NCBI RefSeq assembly: GCF_002915595.1
Contig: NZ_PQGG01000040.1
Coordinates: 156,408 to 220,407 of the forward strand
Source: Zhongshania marina
Lineage (GTDB): Bacteria > Pseudomonadota > Gammaproteobacteria > Pseudomonadales > Spongiibacteraceae
Length of the DNA stretch: 64,000 bases
Reading direction: 5' to 3'
This document shows, piece after piece, positions 9,388 through 19,607 of this stretch (position 1 is its first letter; each line of letters starts with the position of its first letter). The notes beneath the pieces were generated by a model, which was not told the DNA's origin, ran no database searches, and saw nothing but the letters and a program-made list of their open reading frames with translations. The translations under genes and the position numbers were made by a program.

Positions 9388-10590
9388 TCAATCACCTAGT
9401 ATTCCTCGGATGGGCGCAATGGTACCCCACTGCTCACAGCTGGGACACAACCAGTGCAGTTTTTGCCCAGAAAATCCGCAATGCCGACACCGGTAAACGG
9501 GACGCTCGGCTTTAAGCTGGTCTAATAATTGTCTTACCAAGGCACCACTCTGCCTACGCTCTCCTTCAGGCTTATTTAGTACCTCAGACAGCAAACCAAA
9601 GGTCGGGCGCTGCAATGCCACCTCATGCAAAAATTGCAGGGCCGACTCCTGCCCCTTACATTCGGCCATTACCTGTGCGCACTCGATATTAAACGCAGTG
9701 CTAGATGTTTTTTGCGCCGCTCGCTGAAGTGCATCCAGATAAGCAGCCTGATTAGCAAAGCCAAGAAATGCCTTACGGAAAATGGGAACAACTTCACTAG
9801 CAAATGCAGGCTGTCGATCTATTACCGAGTGCAGCAAATCCAAGGCCTGCTGTGGCTTGTTTTGACTTATAGCTAAGTCCGCCGACAGCAAATACGCCCG
9901 GACATTATTACCGTCGTAATTGCGTGCCAACTGCAGTTCCTTTGAGGCCGCCTTAACGTCACTTGCAAGTAATAAAGGCTTCACTTTCTCGCAGTGATAA
10001 TGGCTCAGGGAGCATTCGACCGCCCGCTCAGTTGCGGTAAGCACGGTTTGCTTTTTGAGCCAGCTCCGCTGTGGCAGTCGCAAGCGCGCTACCGCAATGG
10101 CCTGATCCCACTCCTTTTCGCTCTGATAGATATTTTGCAGATGCTCCAAAGCGTCCATGCGATATATTGCTGACTCATCTACAACATCCCTCAGCAAGCG
10201 CTCGGCGCGATCTAACAGTCCCGCAGAAATATAGTCTCTAGCCAACTCAAGGTGGACTTGGTAGAGCTTGTCTCTTGGTAAACTCGGACGTGATAATAAA
10301 TTTTGATGGATACGAATTGCGCCATCCACCTCACCCTTGCTGCGCATTAAATTCCCTAAGGCCAAATGCGTGGGCAGGGTTTCAATATTTACTGGCAGCT
10401 CATTAATCACCGTCATAACGGCCGCACCAGCTTGCTCACTCAGTAAGTAGTTTAGGCCTTTGTAGTAGGAGCTCGCATTGTCATCATTTTTTTTTGCGTG
10501 CCGCCATTTCGGACGATAGAAATAGCCGATCAACCAGCCACTCGCAACCGCTGCAAGAATACAAAGAAATTGGATTAACTCAGCGCTCAT
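9388..10590 (-). CDS. lapB: Lipopolysaccharide assembly protein B (TPR and rubredoxin-like)
   Basis: LapB/YciM is an inner-membrane-anchored protein that adjusts LPS synthesis by helping FtsH degrade LpxC. The 400-residue product begins with one transmembrane helix ([17 protein letters not shown]), continues with tetratricopeptide repeats over about residues 40-350, and ends with a rubredoxin-like metal site of two CXXC pairs (CRHCGFSG and CPSCEQWG). Length and domain order match E. coli LapB (389 residues). It lies 6 bases downstream of lapA and ends close to the start of pyrF, so the three genes are probably one operon. Confidence 0.96.
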   Translation of the reverse strand: MSAELIQFLCILAAVASGWLIGYFYRPKWRHAKKNDDNASSYYKGLNYLLSEQAGAAVMTVINELPVNIETLPTHLALGNLMRSKGEVDGAIRIHQNLLSRPSLPRDKLYQVHLELARDYISAGLLDRAERLLRDVVDESAIYRMDALEHLQNIYQSEKEWDQAIAVARLRLPQRSWLKKQTVLTATERAVECSLSHYHCEKVKPLLLASDVKAASKELQLARNYDGNNVRAYLLSADLAISQNKPQQALDLLHSVIDRQPAFASEVVPIFRKAFLGFANQAAYLDALQRAAQKTSSTAFNIECAQVMAECKGQESALQFLHEVALQRPTFGLLSEVLNKPEGERRQSGALVRQLLDQLKAERPVYRCRHCGFSGQKLHWLCPSCEQWGTIAPIRGILGD

Positions 10591-10596
10591 GCCAAA

Positions 10597-10890
10597 TTAG
10601 CTACTTACAAGCTGAGTGCGCTCAAGCTTGGATTTTTCACTACTTAATAAGCGGCGCAAACGCAGACGCGAAGCCTGCAATCGTAAAATAACGACGGTGC
10701 TCGCCGCCAAACCAGCAAAACCACCAAGAAAAAAAGACAATATAATCCACGTTGACAAGCGCTGTGCCGGAAGCTCAGCAACCAGTACATTGAGCGGCAC
10801 TAGCACATCATTCTGAATGGTAAATAGCAGCCCAAGCGCAAGAACAAGGAGCAGCAACAGTAGTACTAAAATTGAACGGATCAGACGCAT
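10597..10890 (-). CDS. lapA: Lipopolysaccharide assembly protein A (LapA, DUF1049)
   Basis: The 97-residue protein has two hydrophobic helices (about 5-25 and 45-70) joined by a short loop, then a basic coiled C-terminal tail (LQASRLRLRRLL). This is the DUF1049/YciS form. LapA is an inner-membrane partner of LapB in LPS control. An AAGG-type ribosome-binding site precedes the ATG. The strong terminator behind ihfB lies just upstream, so lapA either has its own promoter or depends on readthrough. Confidence 0.93.
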   Translation of the reverse strand: MRLIRSILVLLLLLLVLALGLLFTIQNDVLVPLNVLVAELPAQRLSTWIILSFFLGGFAGLAASTVVILRLQASRLRLRRLLSSEKSKLERTQLVSS

Positions 10891-10903
10891 CTAACCTTTT
10901 TCC

Positions 10904-10939
10904 AAAAAAAAAACGGCATGGCCAATGACCATACCGTTT
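10904..10939 (-). terminator. Rho-independent terminator of ihfB
   Basis: Read on the minus strand, an 11-bp stem (arms at 10911-10921 and 10929-10939, one G-T pair) with a 7-base loop is followed by about ten T residues. It lies directly after the ihfB stop codon and before lapA. Confidence 0.88.
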
Positions 10940-10967
10940 CTTTAATCATAACGCTAGTAGTGCAGAG

Positions 10968-11264
10968 CTAAGTGCCTGACTGCAGGCTCAAATTTACGCG
11001 CTCTCGCAACTCTTTGCCGGGCTTAAAATGCGGCACATATTTACCGGGCAACTCTACAGTTTCACCTGTTTTAGGGTTACGCCCCATGCGGGGTTCTCGG
11101 TAATGCAGAGAAAAACTACCAAAACCTCGAATTTCAATACGATCACCCGTGGCTAAAACCGTCGACATATGTTCGATCATAGTTTTAACCGCCAACTCAA
11201 CGTCCTTATGGGACAGCTGCGGCTGACGCTCAGTAATCAACTCAATTAATTCAGACTTGGTCAT
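10968..11264 (-). CDS. ihfB: Integration host factor subunit beta
   Basis: The 98-residue product is a DNABII nucleoid protein. It starts [10 protein letters not shown] and contains the DNA-bending arm region ([20 protein letters not shown]) with the intercalating proline. It pairs with IHF-alpha to bend DNA sharply. The position downstream of rpsA is the usual gammaproteobacterial order. It is followed by a strong terminator. Confidence 0.97.
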   Translation of the reverse strand: MTKSELIELITERQPQLSHKDVELAVKTMIEHMSTVLATGDRIEIRGFGSFSLHYREPRMGRNPKTGETVELPGKYVPHFKPGKELRERVNLSLQSGT

Positions 11265-11385
11265 AGCTTGTTCCCGTTGTTTCCAACACTCAAGCCTAGC
11301 TTAGCATTTTTTTGCATGTAAGCCAGATAGTTACGAGCATTTAGCTCAAGTAAATGCCCGTAACCTGCGACTCAGATCAAAGACC

Positions 11386-13065
11386 TTAGTCTTTGTTTTC
11401 CATCTGAGCCTTGATCAAGTCGCCGATTGTTGCTGGAGCAGCAGTTTCGACTTCTTTTTCACGCAGTGACTTAACAGCTTCTTTCTCGTCATCAACGTCC
11501 TTGGCTTTAATAGACAAGGTCATTGCGCGGTTTTTGCGATCTACACTGATGATCTTAACTTCAACAGCATCGCCCACTTTTAAGACGTTACGCGCGTCTT
11601 CAACTTTGTCGCGGCTGATTTCAGACGCTTTTAACACGCCTTCAACTTCTTCGCTCAGCACAACAATAGCGGCTTTCGCATCGACTTCTTTAACAACACC
11701 ATTAACAATGGCGCCTTTGTCGTTTTCAGCAACGTAGTTAGAGAACGGGTCGTCTTCAAGCTGCTTGATGCCTAAAGAAATGCGCTCGCGCTCTGGGTCG
11801 ATAGACAGAATAACTGTCTCGATCTCGTCGCCCTTCTTGAACTTACGTACGGCTTCTTCGCCAGTTTCGTTCCAAGAAATGTCAGACAAGTGAACCAGAC
11901 CGTCGATGTTGCCATCTAGACCAATGAAGATACCGAAGTCAGTAATAGATTTGATAGCACCTTTGATCTTGTCGCCTTTGGTGAATTGGCCACCGAAAGC
12001 ATCCCACGGGTTTTGCTGGCACTGTTTGATACCTAGAGAAATACGACGACGCTCTTCGTCGATATCCAGAATCATCACTTCTACTTCGTCGCCAACATTA
12101 ACCACTTTAGATGGGTGAATGTTTTTGTTAGTCCAGTCCATTTCAGAAACGTGAACCAAACCTTCAACGCCTTCTTCGATCTCAGCGAAACAGCCGTAAT
12201 CAGTCAGGTTAGTAACCTTAGCTTTAACGCGTGAGTTCTCTGGGTAGCGGGCTTTGATAGCAACCCATGGATCTTCACCCAATTGCTTCAGACCCAATGA
12301 AACGCGGTTGCGCTCACGGTCGAACTTAAGAATACGTACGTCGATTTCATGACCCACTTCAACGATTTCACTTGGGTGCTTAATGCGCTTCCAAGCCATA
12401 TCAGTGATGTGCAACAGGCCATCGATACCACCCAAATCTACGAATGCACCGTAGTCGGTCAAGTTCTTAACGATACCTTTAACAACCATACCTTCTTGCA
12501 GAGATTCGAGTAGCGCTTCGCGCTCTTCGCTGTTTACGCTCTCAAGAACGGCGCGGCGCGAAACAACAACGTTGTTGCGCTTTTGGTCCAGCTTAATGAC
12601 TTTGAATTCAAGCTCTTTGCCTTCCAAGTGCGCTGTATCGCGAACTGGACGAACATCTACCAAAGAACCGGGCAGGAAGGCACGGATGCTGTTGATATCG
12701 ACAGTAAAACCGCCTTTGACCTTGCCATTGATAATACCAACAACAGTCTCTTCAGCTTCGTACGCTGCTTCAAGAGTAGTCCACGCCTCAGCGCGCTTGG
12801 CTTTTTCACGTGATAGCTTGGTTTCACCGAAGCCGTCTTCAACAGACTCAAGCGCAACCTGCACTTCGTCGCCGATAGACAGAGTGAATTCGCCGCTTTC
12901 GCTTAGGAACTGCTCGCGGGGAATAACACCTTCAGATTTCAGGCCTGCGTGTACAGTTACCCAATCGCTATCAAAATCAATTACAACACCGGTTACGATT
13001 GAACCGGGTTTCATATCAATGGTTTTTAAACTTTCTTCAAATAGATCAGCAAAGCTCTCGCTCAT
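11386..13065 (-). CDS. rpsA: 30S ribosomal protein S1
   Basis: The 559-residue product, close to the 557 of E. coli S1, contains six S1/OB-fold repeats. Two degenerate N-terminal repeats bind the ribosome. Four strong C-terminal repeats carry the VKG-V--tdYGaFV-l--g-eGLvH-se pattern and bind mRNA. S1 recruits mRNAs with weak Shine-Dalgarno sites to the small subunit. Codon use is strongly biased, as expected for a highly expressed gene. The start is ATG at 13063-13065 with AGG upstream. The 137 bases between cmk and rpsA are the expected site of promoters and S1 autoregulation. Confidence 0.98.
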   Translation of the reverse strand: MSESFADLFEESLKTIDMKPGSIVTGVVIDFDSDWVTVHAGLKSEGVIPREQFLSESGEFTLSIGDEVQVALESVEDGFGETKLSREKAKRAEAWTTLEAAYEAEETVVGIINGKVKGGFTVDINSIRAFLPGSLVDVRPVRDTAHLEGKELEFKVIKLDQKRNNVVVSRRAVLESVNSEEREALLESLQEGMVVKGIVKNLTDYGAFVDLGGIDGLLHITDMAWKRIKHPSEIVEVGHEIDVRILKFDRERNRVSLGLKQLGEDPWVAIKARYPENSRVKAKVTNLTDYGCFAEIEEGVEGLVHVSEMDWTNKNIHPSKVVNVGDEVEVMILDIDEERRRISLGIKQCQQNPWDAFGGQFTKGDKIKGAIKSITDFGIFIGLDGNIDGLVHLSDISWNETGEEAVRKFKKGDEIETVILSIDPERERISLGIKQLEDDPFSNYVAENDKGAIVNGVVKEVDAKAAIVVLSEEVEGVLKASEISRDKVEDARNVLKVGDAVEVKIISVDRKNRAMTLSIKAKDVDDEKEAVKSLREKEVETAAPATIGDLIKAQMENKD

Positions 13066-13203
13066 TAGTCATTACCTGAGTATTAAATAGTGGCAACGCC
13101 ACCGTATCGCCGTATATCCAGCTTACACGGGTCAATTCATATTGCCTCAATACAACGCCAGCTGGTATTTGCGCTGCATGCGACGGTTTTTAGTTAGTTC
13201 AAT

Positions 13204-13902
13204 TTACAAACTAACAAGACGAGCGTTGACTTCCGCCAACACTCGGTTAAACACTTCTTCTATACCCAATCCGCTGCTATCTATCTGCACAGCGTCGTCT
13301 GCGGGCTTTAAAGGGGCGAGTTCACGCTCAGAATCTCGCTTATCGCGAGCGCGTATCTCCCCTAAAAGGGTCGCGAGGTTAACATCATCGCCCTGCGATT
13401 TCAACTGATTATAGCGCCGCTCGGCACGCTCCTCGGCACTTGCGGTGAGGAATATCTTAACTGGCGCGGTCGTGAAAACGACGGTTCCCATATCGCGGCC
13501 ATCAGCAACCAAACCCGGCGCTTTGGCGAAATCGCGCTGCCGCCCTAACAAAGCACTGCGAACAGCGGGTAATACCGCCACTTTAGAAGCCAGCATACCG
13601 GTGATTTCTGTGCGTAAATCGGCACTCACATCCTCGCCTTCGAGCAGAACCCGGGTCGGCTCACCCGCCGCACCTGGGACAAATTCGACATCAAGATTAG
13701 CCGCCAATTCAGCGATTGCAGCTTCGTCGTCAAAGGCGCAACCGTGTTTATCCGCCGCCATACCAACAAGGCGATACAAGGCTCCGCTATCTAATAAATG
13801 CCACCCTAAATGTCGTGCCAAGCTTTGACACAAGGTGCCCTTTCCAGATCCGCTGGGACCATCAATAGCAATAACCGGAGCAGCTAGTGTCGCGTCTCTC
13901 AT
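13204..13902 (-). CDS. cmk: Cytidylate kinase
   Basis: The enzyme phosphorylates CMP and dCMP. The 232-residue product has the P-loop GPSGSGKGT near the N-terminus, [10 protein letters not shown] in the centre and the lid/CMP-binding region ending in arginine-rich [13 protein letters not shown] at 13900-13902 is preferred. A TTG two codons upstream overlaps the aroA stop. The start is 2 bases beyond the end of aroA, indicating translational coupling. Confidence 0.96.
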   Translation of the reverse strand: MRDATLAAPVIAIDGPSGSGKGTLCQSLARHLGWHLLDSGALYRLVGMAADKHGCAFDDEAAIAELAANLDVEFVPGAAGEPTRVLLEGEDVSADLRTEITGMLASKVAVLPAVRSALLGRQRDFAKAPGLVADGRDMGTVVFTTAPVKIFLTASAEERAERRYNQLKSQGDDVNLATLLGEIRARDKRDSERELAPLKPADDAVQIDSSGLGIEEVFNRVLAEVNARLVSL

Positions 13903-13904
13903 GC

Positions 13905-15206
13905 TCAAGCCTGCACCTCTATATTCATACCTAGACCTGCAGCCAAGCTTACAAAGTTTGGAAATGAAGTCGCGACGTTATCGCAACCCGTCACCCGAAT
14001 TGGATCAGTAGCGCGTAAAGACGCCACCGCAAATGACATGGCGATACGGTGATCGTGATGACTTTCTACCGTTGCTCCGGTGATCTGCCCGCCTTGAATC
14101 ACAATGCCGTCTTCTGTCGGCTTAGCATCTATACCCATCGCCTGCAGGCCATCAGCCATTACTTGAATACGGTCACTCTCTTTAACCCGCAACTCCTCCG
14201 CGCCGCTCAAGACCGTTTGCCCTTCCGCACAGGCTGCAGCGACAAACAACACAGGGAATTCATCAATTGCCAAGGGCACCTGATCTTCAGGAATATTAAT
14301 ACCCTTGAGCTGAGCATGGCGAATACGAATATCCGCAACGGGTTCACCACCCACTTCGCGCTCATTAAATACCGTGATGTCGCCACCCATCGCACGCAGA
14401 ATATTGATCACGCCAATGCGAGTTGGATTGATGCCAACGTGCTCAAGAGTTAAATCTGCATCCGGGGTAATACTCGCCGCCACCATGAAGAAAGCTGCAG
14501 AAGAAATATCTGCCGGCACATCTATATGCACCGCCGTCAAACGTCCGCCGCCCTGCAATTTAGCTACTGGCCCATCGACCTCAACATCGTAACCAAAGCC
14601 GCGCAACATGCGCTCGCTGTGATCGCGGGTTGGTGCCGGCTCAGTGGTACGGGTTTCGCCTTCGGCATATAAACCCGCCAACAAAACACAGGATTTCACC
14701 TGCGCACTCGCCATTGGCAATACATAATCAATTGCCTTTAATGATTGACCACCGCGCAGTGTTAATGGCGGACGCCCACCCTCAGCAGTTTCTACTACCG
14801 CCCCCATTTCCCGCAAAGGCTTGGCAACTCGCTCCATCGGACGCTTACTCAATGACACATCGCCGGTCATCGTCACGTCAAACTTTTGCCCCGCCAACAG
14901 ACCGGCAAGCAAGCGCATTGAGGTGCCAGAATTTCCAACATACACATCACCCAGCGGCGCTTTCAAACCATCGCGACCAACACCGTGAATACGCACGCGG
15001 CCATTTTCTGGGCCCTCAATTTCTACACCCATCGCCCGAAATGCATTAAGCGTCGACAGCGCATCCTCGCCTTCCAAAAAGCCGTCTACGGTAGTAACAC
15101 CGTCGGCAATCGCTCCCAGCATAATAGAGCGATGCGAAATTGACTTATCTCCCGGAACGCGGGCCGTGCCACGTATTTGACCACCGGGCTGTAATAGGAA
15201 ATCCAC
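13905..15206 (-). CDS. aroA: 3-phosphoshikimate 1-carboxyvinyltransferase (EPSP synthase)
   Basis: AroA joins shikimate 3-phosphate and phosphoenolpyruvate, the sixth step of the shikimate pathway. The 433-residue product shows [10 protein letters not shown] (PEP and shikimate-phosphate binding), [16 protein letters not shown] with the loop that also decides glyphosate binding, LSKRPM, and [11 protein letters not shown] near the C-terminus. The start is a GTG at 15204-15206. In Pseudomonas this enzyme is fused to prephenate dehydrogenase. Here the tyrA-like gene is separate, ending 39 bases upstream. Confidence 0.97.
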   Translation of the reverse strand: MDFLLQPGGQIRGTARVPGDKSISHRSIMLGAIADGVTTVDGFLEGEDALSTLNAFRAMGVEIEGPENGRVRIHGVGRDGLKAPLGDVYVGNSGTSMRLLAGLLAGQKFDVTMTGDVSLSKRPMERVAKPLREMGAVVETAEGGRPPLTLRGGQSLKAIDYVLPMASAQVKSCVLLAGLYAEGETRTTEPAPTRDHSERMLRGFGYDVEVDGPVAKLQGGGRLTAVHIDVPADISSAAFFMVAASITPDADLTLEHVGINPTRIGVINILRAMGGDITVFNEREVGGEPVADIRIRHAQLKGINIPEDQVPLAIDEFPVLFVAAACAEGQTVLSGAEELRVKESDRIQVMADGLQAMGIDAKPTEDGIVIQGGQITGATVESHHDHRIAMSFAVASLRATDPIRVTGCDNVATSFPNFVSLAAGLGMNIEVQA

Positions 15207-15245
15207 GATAAAGCTCTCTTTTAATGGAATCAGAAAAATATGAAA

Positions 15246-16154
15246 TTACGATGAAGGGGATTTTTTTTGACGACTGAGATACTGCCCCAAAAAATGCTCA
15301 TCACGGGCGCGCTTAGCGCGATCAAAGCTCGCAAAAATAGCCTCGCCATCACCCTCTTCTATCGCTTTACGAACAAGCGCTAGGTGCGCACTAAAACTAT
15401 CTATGCCCTGCAAAATCGCTTCGCGATTGGCTAGGGCTATGTCGTGCCACATGGTCGGGTCGCTGGACGCAATCCGCGTAAAATCGCGAAACCCGCCCGC
15501 GGCAAATTTAAAAATATCAGCAGCGGCGCCATTTTGCGCCAGCGCATCCACCAAGGTGTAGGCCAATACGTGGGGAAGATGACTGGTCGCCGCAAGTACC
15601 GCATCATGCTCTGCTACATCCATGCACAGCACCTCAGCCCCGCAGGACTCCCACATTGCGCGAATCAAGGCAACGGCCTCACTCGCGGTATTTTCAAGCG
15701 GCGTTAAAATAACTCGGTGATCAAGAAACAAATCAACCGAAGAGGCCTCCACCCCACTTTGCTCAGACCCTGCAATGGGATGCCCCAAGACAAAGTTAGC
15801 GGGAACCTCACCAAAAATTCGCTCTGCCGCGCGCTGGATATTGCCTTTCACACTTGCCACATCGGTGACAATGATATTGGGCGTTAAGAGTGGCGCTAAA
15901 TCCGCCATCACTTTTTCGGCAACCAGTGTTGGCGTTGCAATCACTACCACGTCGGCGCCGGCGACTGCCTCAGCCATATCTAGGGTATAAGAATCTATCA
16001 CCCCTAGCTGCACGCCACGCTCCAGTGACTCTGCGCGGCGCCCAGTAGCGACCACTTCGCCAACCGCAGCTTGCGCTTTTAAGGCCTTGGCTAAGGAGCC
16101 ACCCATCAGCCCCAAGCCAATAATGGTGAGCTTATTAATCAAGAACACCCTCAC
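15246..16154 (-). CDS. tyrA: Prephenate dehydrogenase
   Basis: The enzyme makes 4-hydroxyphenylpyruvate (or acts on arogenate) for tyrosine synthesis. The 302-residue product opens with the NAD-binding GLGLMGGSLAKAL and has the catalytic region FVLGHPIAGSEQSGVEA and the helical C-terminal dimerisation domain (ATSHLPHVLAYTLVDAL, FAAGGFRDFTRIASSDP). No chorismate mutase or ACT domain is present. The likely start is a GTG at 16152-16154, which overlaps hisC by 20 bases; GTG at 16146-16148 is a shorter option. It keeps the Pseudomonas order but is not fused to aroA. Confidence 0.94.
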   Translation of the reverse strand: MRVFLINKLTIIGLGLMGGSLAKALKAQAAVGEVVATGRRAESLERGVQLGVIDSYTLDMAEAVAGADVVVIATPTLVAEKVMADLAPLLTPNIIVTDVASVKGNIQRAAERIFGEVPANFVLGHPIAGSEQSGVEASSVDLFLDHRVILTPLENTASEAVALIRAMWESCGAEVLCMDVAEHDAVLAATSHLPHVLAYTLVDALAQNGAAADIFKFAAGGFRDFTRIASSDPTMWHDIALANREAILQGIDSFSAHLALVRKAIEEGDGEAIFASFDRAKRARDEHFLGQYLSRQKKSPSS

Positions 16155-17250
16155 TTTTTAATTTTTGCAGCGCATTCAAACACCGCGCATTCTCATGCTC
16201 CAAGCCAATGGAAATCCGCAGGTGTTTTGGCATTTGATACACCCCCACCGGCCTGACTATCACGCCCTCTTTTAATAGGGCCTGATACACCGGCATAGCG
16301 TCGCAGGGTAATTCAAGTGCAACGAAATTTCCCACCGACGGTATATAGCTCAAGCCCAAGGCCTCAAAGCCGGCACACAACTGCTGCATACCTGCACTAT
16401 TTACTTGCTGGCTGCGGCTTAAATAATCGTCATCATCCAACACCGCCTGGGCCGCCGACATCGCGGGAATACTAACGTTGAACGGCGCTCGTACGCGGTT
16501 TAATAAATCAGCGATTTGCGGGCTGCTCACACTGTAGCCAATACGCAGCCCAGCCAAACCATAGGCTTTAGAGAAGGTCCGCGTAACAATAATATTGGGA
16601 TACTTGCTTAGAAAGGTCAGCCCATCAGGAAAATCTTCTACACCGGCAAACTCTATATAGGCCTCATCAAGCACAACAATAACGCGCTCAGGCACCTTGG
16701 CCAAAAACGCACTCAGGCTTGCACGGTCAAGGTAATTTCCGGTGGGATTATTAGGGTTAGCAATAAAGACCACTTTGGTATCGGGCTCAATGGCTGCCGC
16801 CATCGCATCTAGGTCATGCCCCCAATTTTTTGCTGGGGTGACTATAGCCCGCGCACCAACCGCTTGAACCGCAATGGGGTACACGATAAACGCGTATTGG
16901 GAAAACACCGCCGAACTACCTGCACTCAAAAAGGTGCGAGCAATCAGATCTAAGACATCATTAGAGCCATTACCAAGCGTGAACTGGTTTTCGCTGACGC
17001 CTAATTTAAGTGCGAGCTTTTTCTTTAAATCAAAACCGCTCGCATCGGGATAGAGATGCGACTGCTTTAAGGCAGCTTGTGCAGCGGCCATTGCCAACGG
17101 CGACGGTCCCAAAGGGTTTTCATTGCTCGCCAATTTAACAATGCTAGTCAAACCCAGCTCGCGCTGCAGCTCTTCTATTGGCTTACCCGGTTGATAGGGA
17201 TGCAAGCCCTGAACGCCAACATTTGCCAACGCAAACACATCACACGCCAC
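16135..17250 (-). CDS. hisC: Histidinol-phosphate aminotransferase
   Basis: The 371-residue PLP enzyme of class I/II has the N-terminal HPYQPGKP, the GNGSNDVLDL loop, the NPNNPTG cofactor motif, VLDEAYIEF, and the Schiff-base lysine in TRTFSKAYGLAGLRIGY. It interconverts histidinol phosphate and imidazole-acetol phosphate. Enzymes in this pheA-tyrA context can also transaminate aromatic 2-oxoacids, so it may serve both pathways. The start is GTG at 17248-17250. It lies 27 bases after pheA and overlaps tyrA. Confidence 0.95.
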   Translation of the reverse strand: MACDVFALANVGVQGLHPYQPGKPIEELQRELGLTSIVKLASNENPLGPSPLAMAAAQAALKQSHLYPDASGFDLKKKLALKLGVSENQFTLGNGSNDVLDLIARTFLSAGSSAVFSQYAFIVYPIAVQAVGARAIVTPAKNWGHDLDAMAAAIEPDTKVVFIANPNNPTGNYLDRASLSAFLAKVPERVIVVLDEAYIEFAGVEDFPDGLTFLSKYPNIIVTRTFSKAYGLAGLRIGYSVSSPQIADLLNRVRAPFNVSIPAMSAAQAVLDDDDYLSRSQQVNSAGMQQLCAGFEALGLSYIPSVGNFVALELPCDAMPVYQALLKEGVIVRPVGVYQMPKHLRISIGLEHENARCLNALQKLKSEGVLD

Positions 17251-17277
17251 TCGTTACACCCTCACCAAACACCATCG

Positions 17278-18423
17278 TTAAATTGCCGCCTTTGGGTAAG
17301 ATCCCAAGACTTTAAACATAATGGAATGCTGCTCGATATCCTTGAGAATATCGACAATGATGGCATCGTCACGATGCCCTTCAAACTCTATAAAAAACAC
17401 GTAGGTCCACGGCTCGGTGCGCGATGGTCGCGTGTCGATACGCGTGAGCATGACATCTGCCTTTTGAAACGGCTCTAGTAATTTAAACAGCGCGCCGGGG
17501 CGATTACGCGCAGACACCACCAAAGAAGTTTTATCGCGCCCGCTGGCCGCCACATCCTCACGACCAATGATCAAAAAGCGTGTCGTATTATCCGGCTGAT
17601 CTTCAATATTTGCCGCCAACTGTAATAAGCCATACTGCTGTTCAGCCATATCGCCGGCAACCGCTGCAACGCCCTCTTCCTCGGCAGCCATTCTCGCCGC
17701 CTCACCGTTGCTACTCACCGCAGAACGCTCGATACCAGGATAATGCCCATCCAACCAGCGCCGGCTCTGCGCCAAGGCTTGTTGATGCGCGCAAATCCGC
17801 GTGATTGGCTTATCTTTGCCGTCTTTCCCCACCAGCAAGTGCAGACGAATACGCAATTCCAATTCACCGCAAATTTTTAAAGGCGAATTGATAAACGCAT
17901 CAAGCGTATGAGAAACCATACCTTCGGTAGAATTTTCTACCGGCACCACGCCGTAATGGCACTGACCATTAGCCACCTTGGCAAACACTTCATCTATAGA
18001 GGTTTGCGGCACACTAATAACAGCATGACCAAAATGCTTGAGCGCAGCAGCCTGGCTAAATGTACCCATTGGCCCCAGATAAGCCACTTCCATCGGCTTT
18101 TCTAAGGCCAAACAGGCCGACATAATTTCGCGAAAAATAAACGCCACCGTGTCGTCAGCCAAAGGGCCTTTATTTGCCGCCTTCACCCGCGCCAAAACCT
18201 GCGCTTCGCGCTCGGGCCGATAAAATAGTAGCTGCTGTGAACTACTGCTGTCGGCACTCGACTCAAATTGCTGAGCTGCGGCAAACTCCCGCAATTTCAC
18301 TTCGGCAACCTGCTGAGCGCAGCTAGCACGGCGATTCAGCAGGTCGTGAATCTGGGTGTCGATGCTATCGATGTCCTGACGTAAATCGTCCAGACTTATC
18401 GGCGGCGTGTTGGATTCGCTCAT
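17278..18423 (-). CDS. pheA: Chorismate mutase / prephenate dehydratase (P-protein)
   Basis: This bifunctional enzyme converts chorismate to prephenate and then to phenylpyruvate for phenylalanine synthesis. The 381-residue product has an AroQ chorismate mutase domain (about 8-100: LRQDIDSIDTQIHDLLNRR), a prephenate dehydratase domain (about 110-285: VAYLGPMGTFSQAAA, VPVENSTEGMVSHTLD, with the catalytic TRFLIIGRE region) and a C-terminal ACT domain for feedback by phenylalanine (RNRPGALFKLLEPF). ATG at 18421-18423 is used. Four bases separate it from the serC stop, which supports coupling. Confidence 0.97.
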   Translation of the reverse strand: MSESNTPPISLDDLRQDIDSIDTQIHDLLNRRASCAQQVAEVKLREFAAAQQFESSADSSSSQQLLFYRPEREAQVLARVKAANKGPLADDTVAFIFREIMSACLALEKPMEVAYLGPMGTFSQAAALKHFGHAVISVPQTSIDEVFAKVANGQCHYGVVPVENSTEGMVSHTLDAFINSPLKICGELELRIRLHLLVGKDGKDKPITRICAHQQALAQSRRWLDGHYPGIERSAVSSNGEAARMAAEEEGVAAVAGDMAEQQYGLLQLAANIEDQPDNTTRFLIIGREDVAASGRDKTSLVVSARNRPGALFKLLEPFQKADVMLTRIDTRPSRTEPWTYVFFIEFEGHRDDAIIVDILKDIEQHSIMFKVLGSYPKAAI

Positions 18424-18427
18424 AATC

Positions 18428-19507
18428 TCAGCCGTTCTTTTGTGCAAAATCTTTCATATAGGCGATCAAGGCGTCTACCGCTTCTTCAGGCACAGCGTTA
18501 TATACGCTAGCGCGCATCCCGCCCACCGAGCGATGACCTTTCAAATTCAGCAAACCGGCCTCTTCCGCGCCCGCTAAAAACGCCTTGTCTAAACTCGCGT
18601 CCGCCAACACAAAGGGGATATTCATTAAAGAGCGGCTAGCGACCTCAACGGGGTTGCTATAAAAACCGCTGGCATCAATATAGCTATATAGCTTTTCTGC
18701 CTTGCGACGGTTAATACGCTCCATCGCCTCTAAGCCACCCTGGGCCTTCAGCCACTTGAATACCAAGCCAGCCAAATACCACGCCAAGGTTGGCGGTGTG
18801 TTGTACATAGAATCGTTATCAGCAGCGGTTTTATAATCCATCATGGTTGGCGTGATTGGGCTGGCTTTGCCCAGCAAATCTTTACGAACAATCACAATAG
18901 TCAAACCAGCGGGGCCGATATTCTTTTGAGCGCCTGCGTAAATCAACGCAAATTTATTTACATCGATGGGACGCGACAAAATAGTGGACGACATATCCGC
19001 CACCAAAGGCACCTTGCTGTCTGGCGTCCAGAAAAACTCCAGACCACCAATCGTTTCGTTTGGCGTGTAGTGCAAATAAGCTGCGTCGTCACTTAAATTC
19101 CAGCTATCAAATGCAGGAATCGTAGTGAAATTAGTATCCTCAGAGGACGCTACCACATTTACTTTAGCGTAGCGCTTTGCTTCTTTAATGGCTTTCTTAG
19201 ACCACTCCCCAGTGTTGACGTAATCAACAACCTTGCCTTCACCCATCAAGTTCAAGGGCACGGCCGAGAATTGGCTGCTTGCGCCGCCCTGCAGAAACAG
19301 TACCGCGTAATCGTCAGAGATCCCCATCAGCTCACGCAGATCCGCTTCGGCCTCTTTCGCAATGCCAACCATTTCATCGGAACGGTGGCTCATCTCCATG
19401 ACCGACAAGCCGCGGCCCTGCCAATCCATTAGCTGCTCGCTGGCTTCCGCCAATACTGATTCAGGAATTGAAGCCGGACCTGCACAAAAATTAAAACGAC
19501 GCGCCAT
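18428..19507 (-). CDS. serC: Phosphoserine aminotransferase
   Basis: SerC makes 3-phosphoserine and also acts in pyridoxal phosphate synthesis. The 359-residue PLP enzyme starts FNFCAGPASIPESVL, contains EMSHRS, LFLQGGASSQF, and the Schiff-base lysine in IYAGAQKNIGPAGLTIV. It is the first gene of the serC-pheA-hisC-tyrA-aroA-cmk run and lies after the gyrA terminator, so its promoter should sit at about 19508-19540. Confidence 0.97.
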   Translation of the reverse strand: MARRFNFCAGPASIPESVLAEASEQLMDWQGRGLSVMEMSHRSDEMVGIAKEAEADLRELMGISDDYAVLFLQGGASSQFSAVPLNLMGEGKVVDYVNTGEWSKKAIKEAKRYAKVNVVASSEDTNFTTIPAFDSWNLSDDAAYLHYTPNETIGGLEFFWTPDSKVPLVADMSSTILSRPIDVNKFALIYAGAQKNIGPAGLTIVIVRKDLLGKASPITPTMMDYKTAADNDSMYNTPPTLAWYLAGLVFKWLKAQGGLEAMERINRRKAEKLYSYIDASGFYSNPVEVASRSLMNIPFVLADASLDKAFLAGAEEAGLLNLKGHRSVGGMRASVYNAVPEEAVDALIAYMKDFAQKNG

Positions 19508-19539
19508 CTTGAATCGCCACTCCGAAAGATTAAAAAATA

Positions 19540-19566
19540 TAAAAACAAACGGCGCCAGCGGCGCCG
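19540..19566 (-). terminator. Terminator of gyrA
   Basis: On the minus strand a 7-bp G+C stem (arms 19560-19566 and 19550-19556, 3-base loop) is followed by TTTGTTTTT. It lies 41 bases after the gyrA stop and before serC. Confidence 0.8.
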
Positions 19567-19607
19567 CAACTCGTTACTCAGTTATAGCAAAGCAATATCG
19601 ACAAAAA

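Noticed and set aside
12572..13090. Open frame of 172 codons antisense to rpsA
   Set aside because: Shadow of a highly biased gene; no family and no ribosome-binding site.
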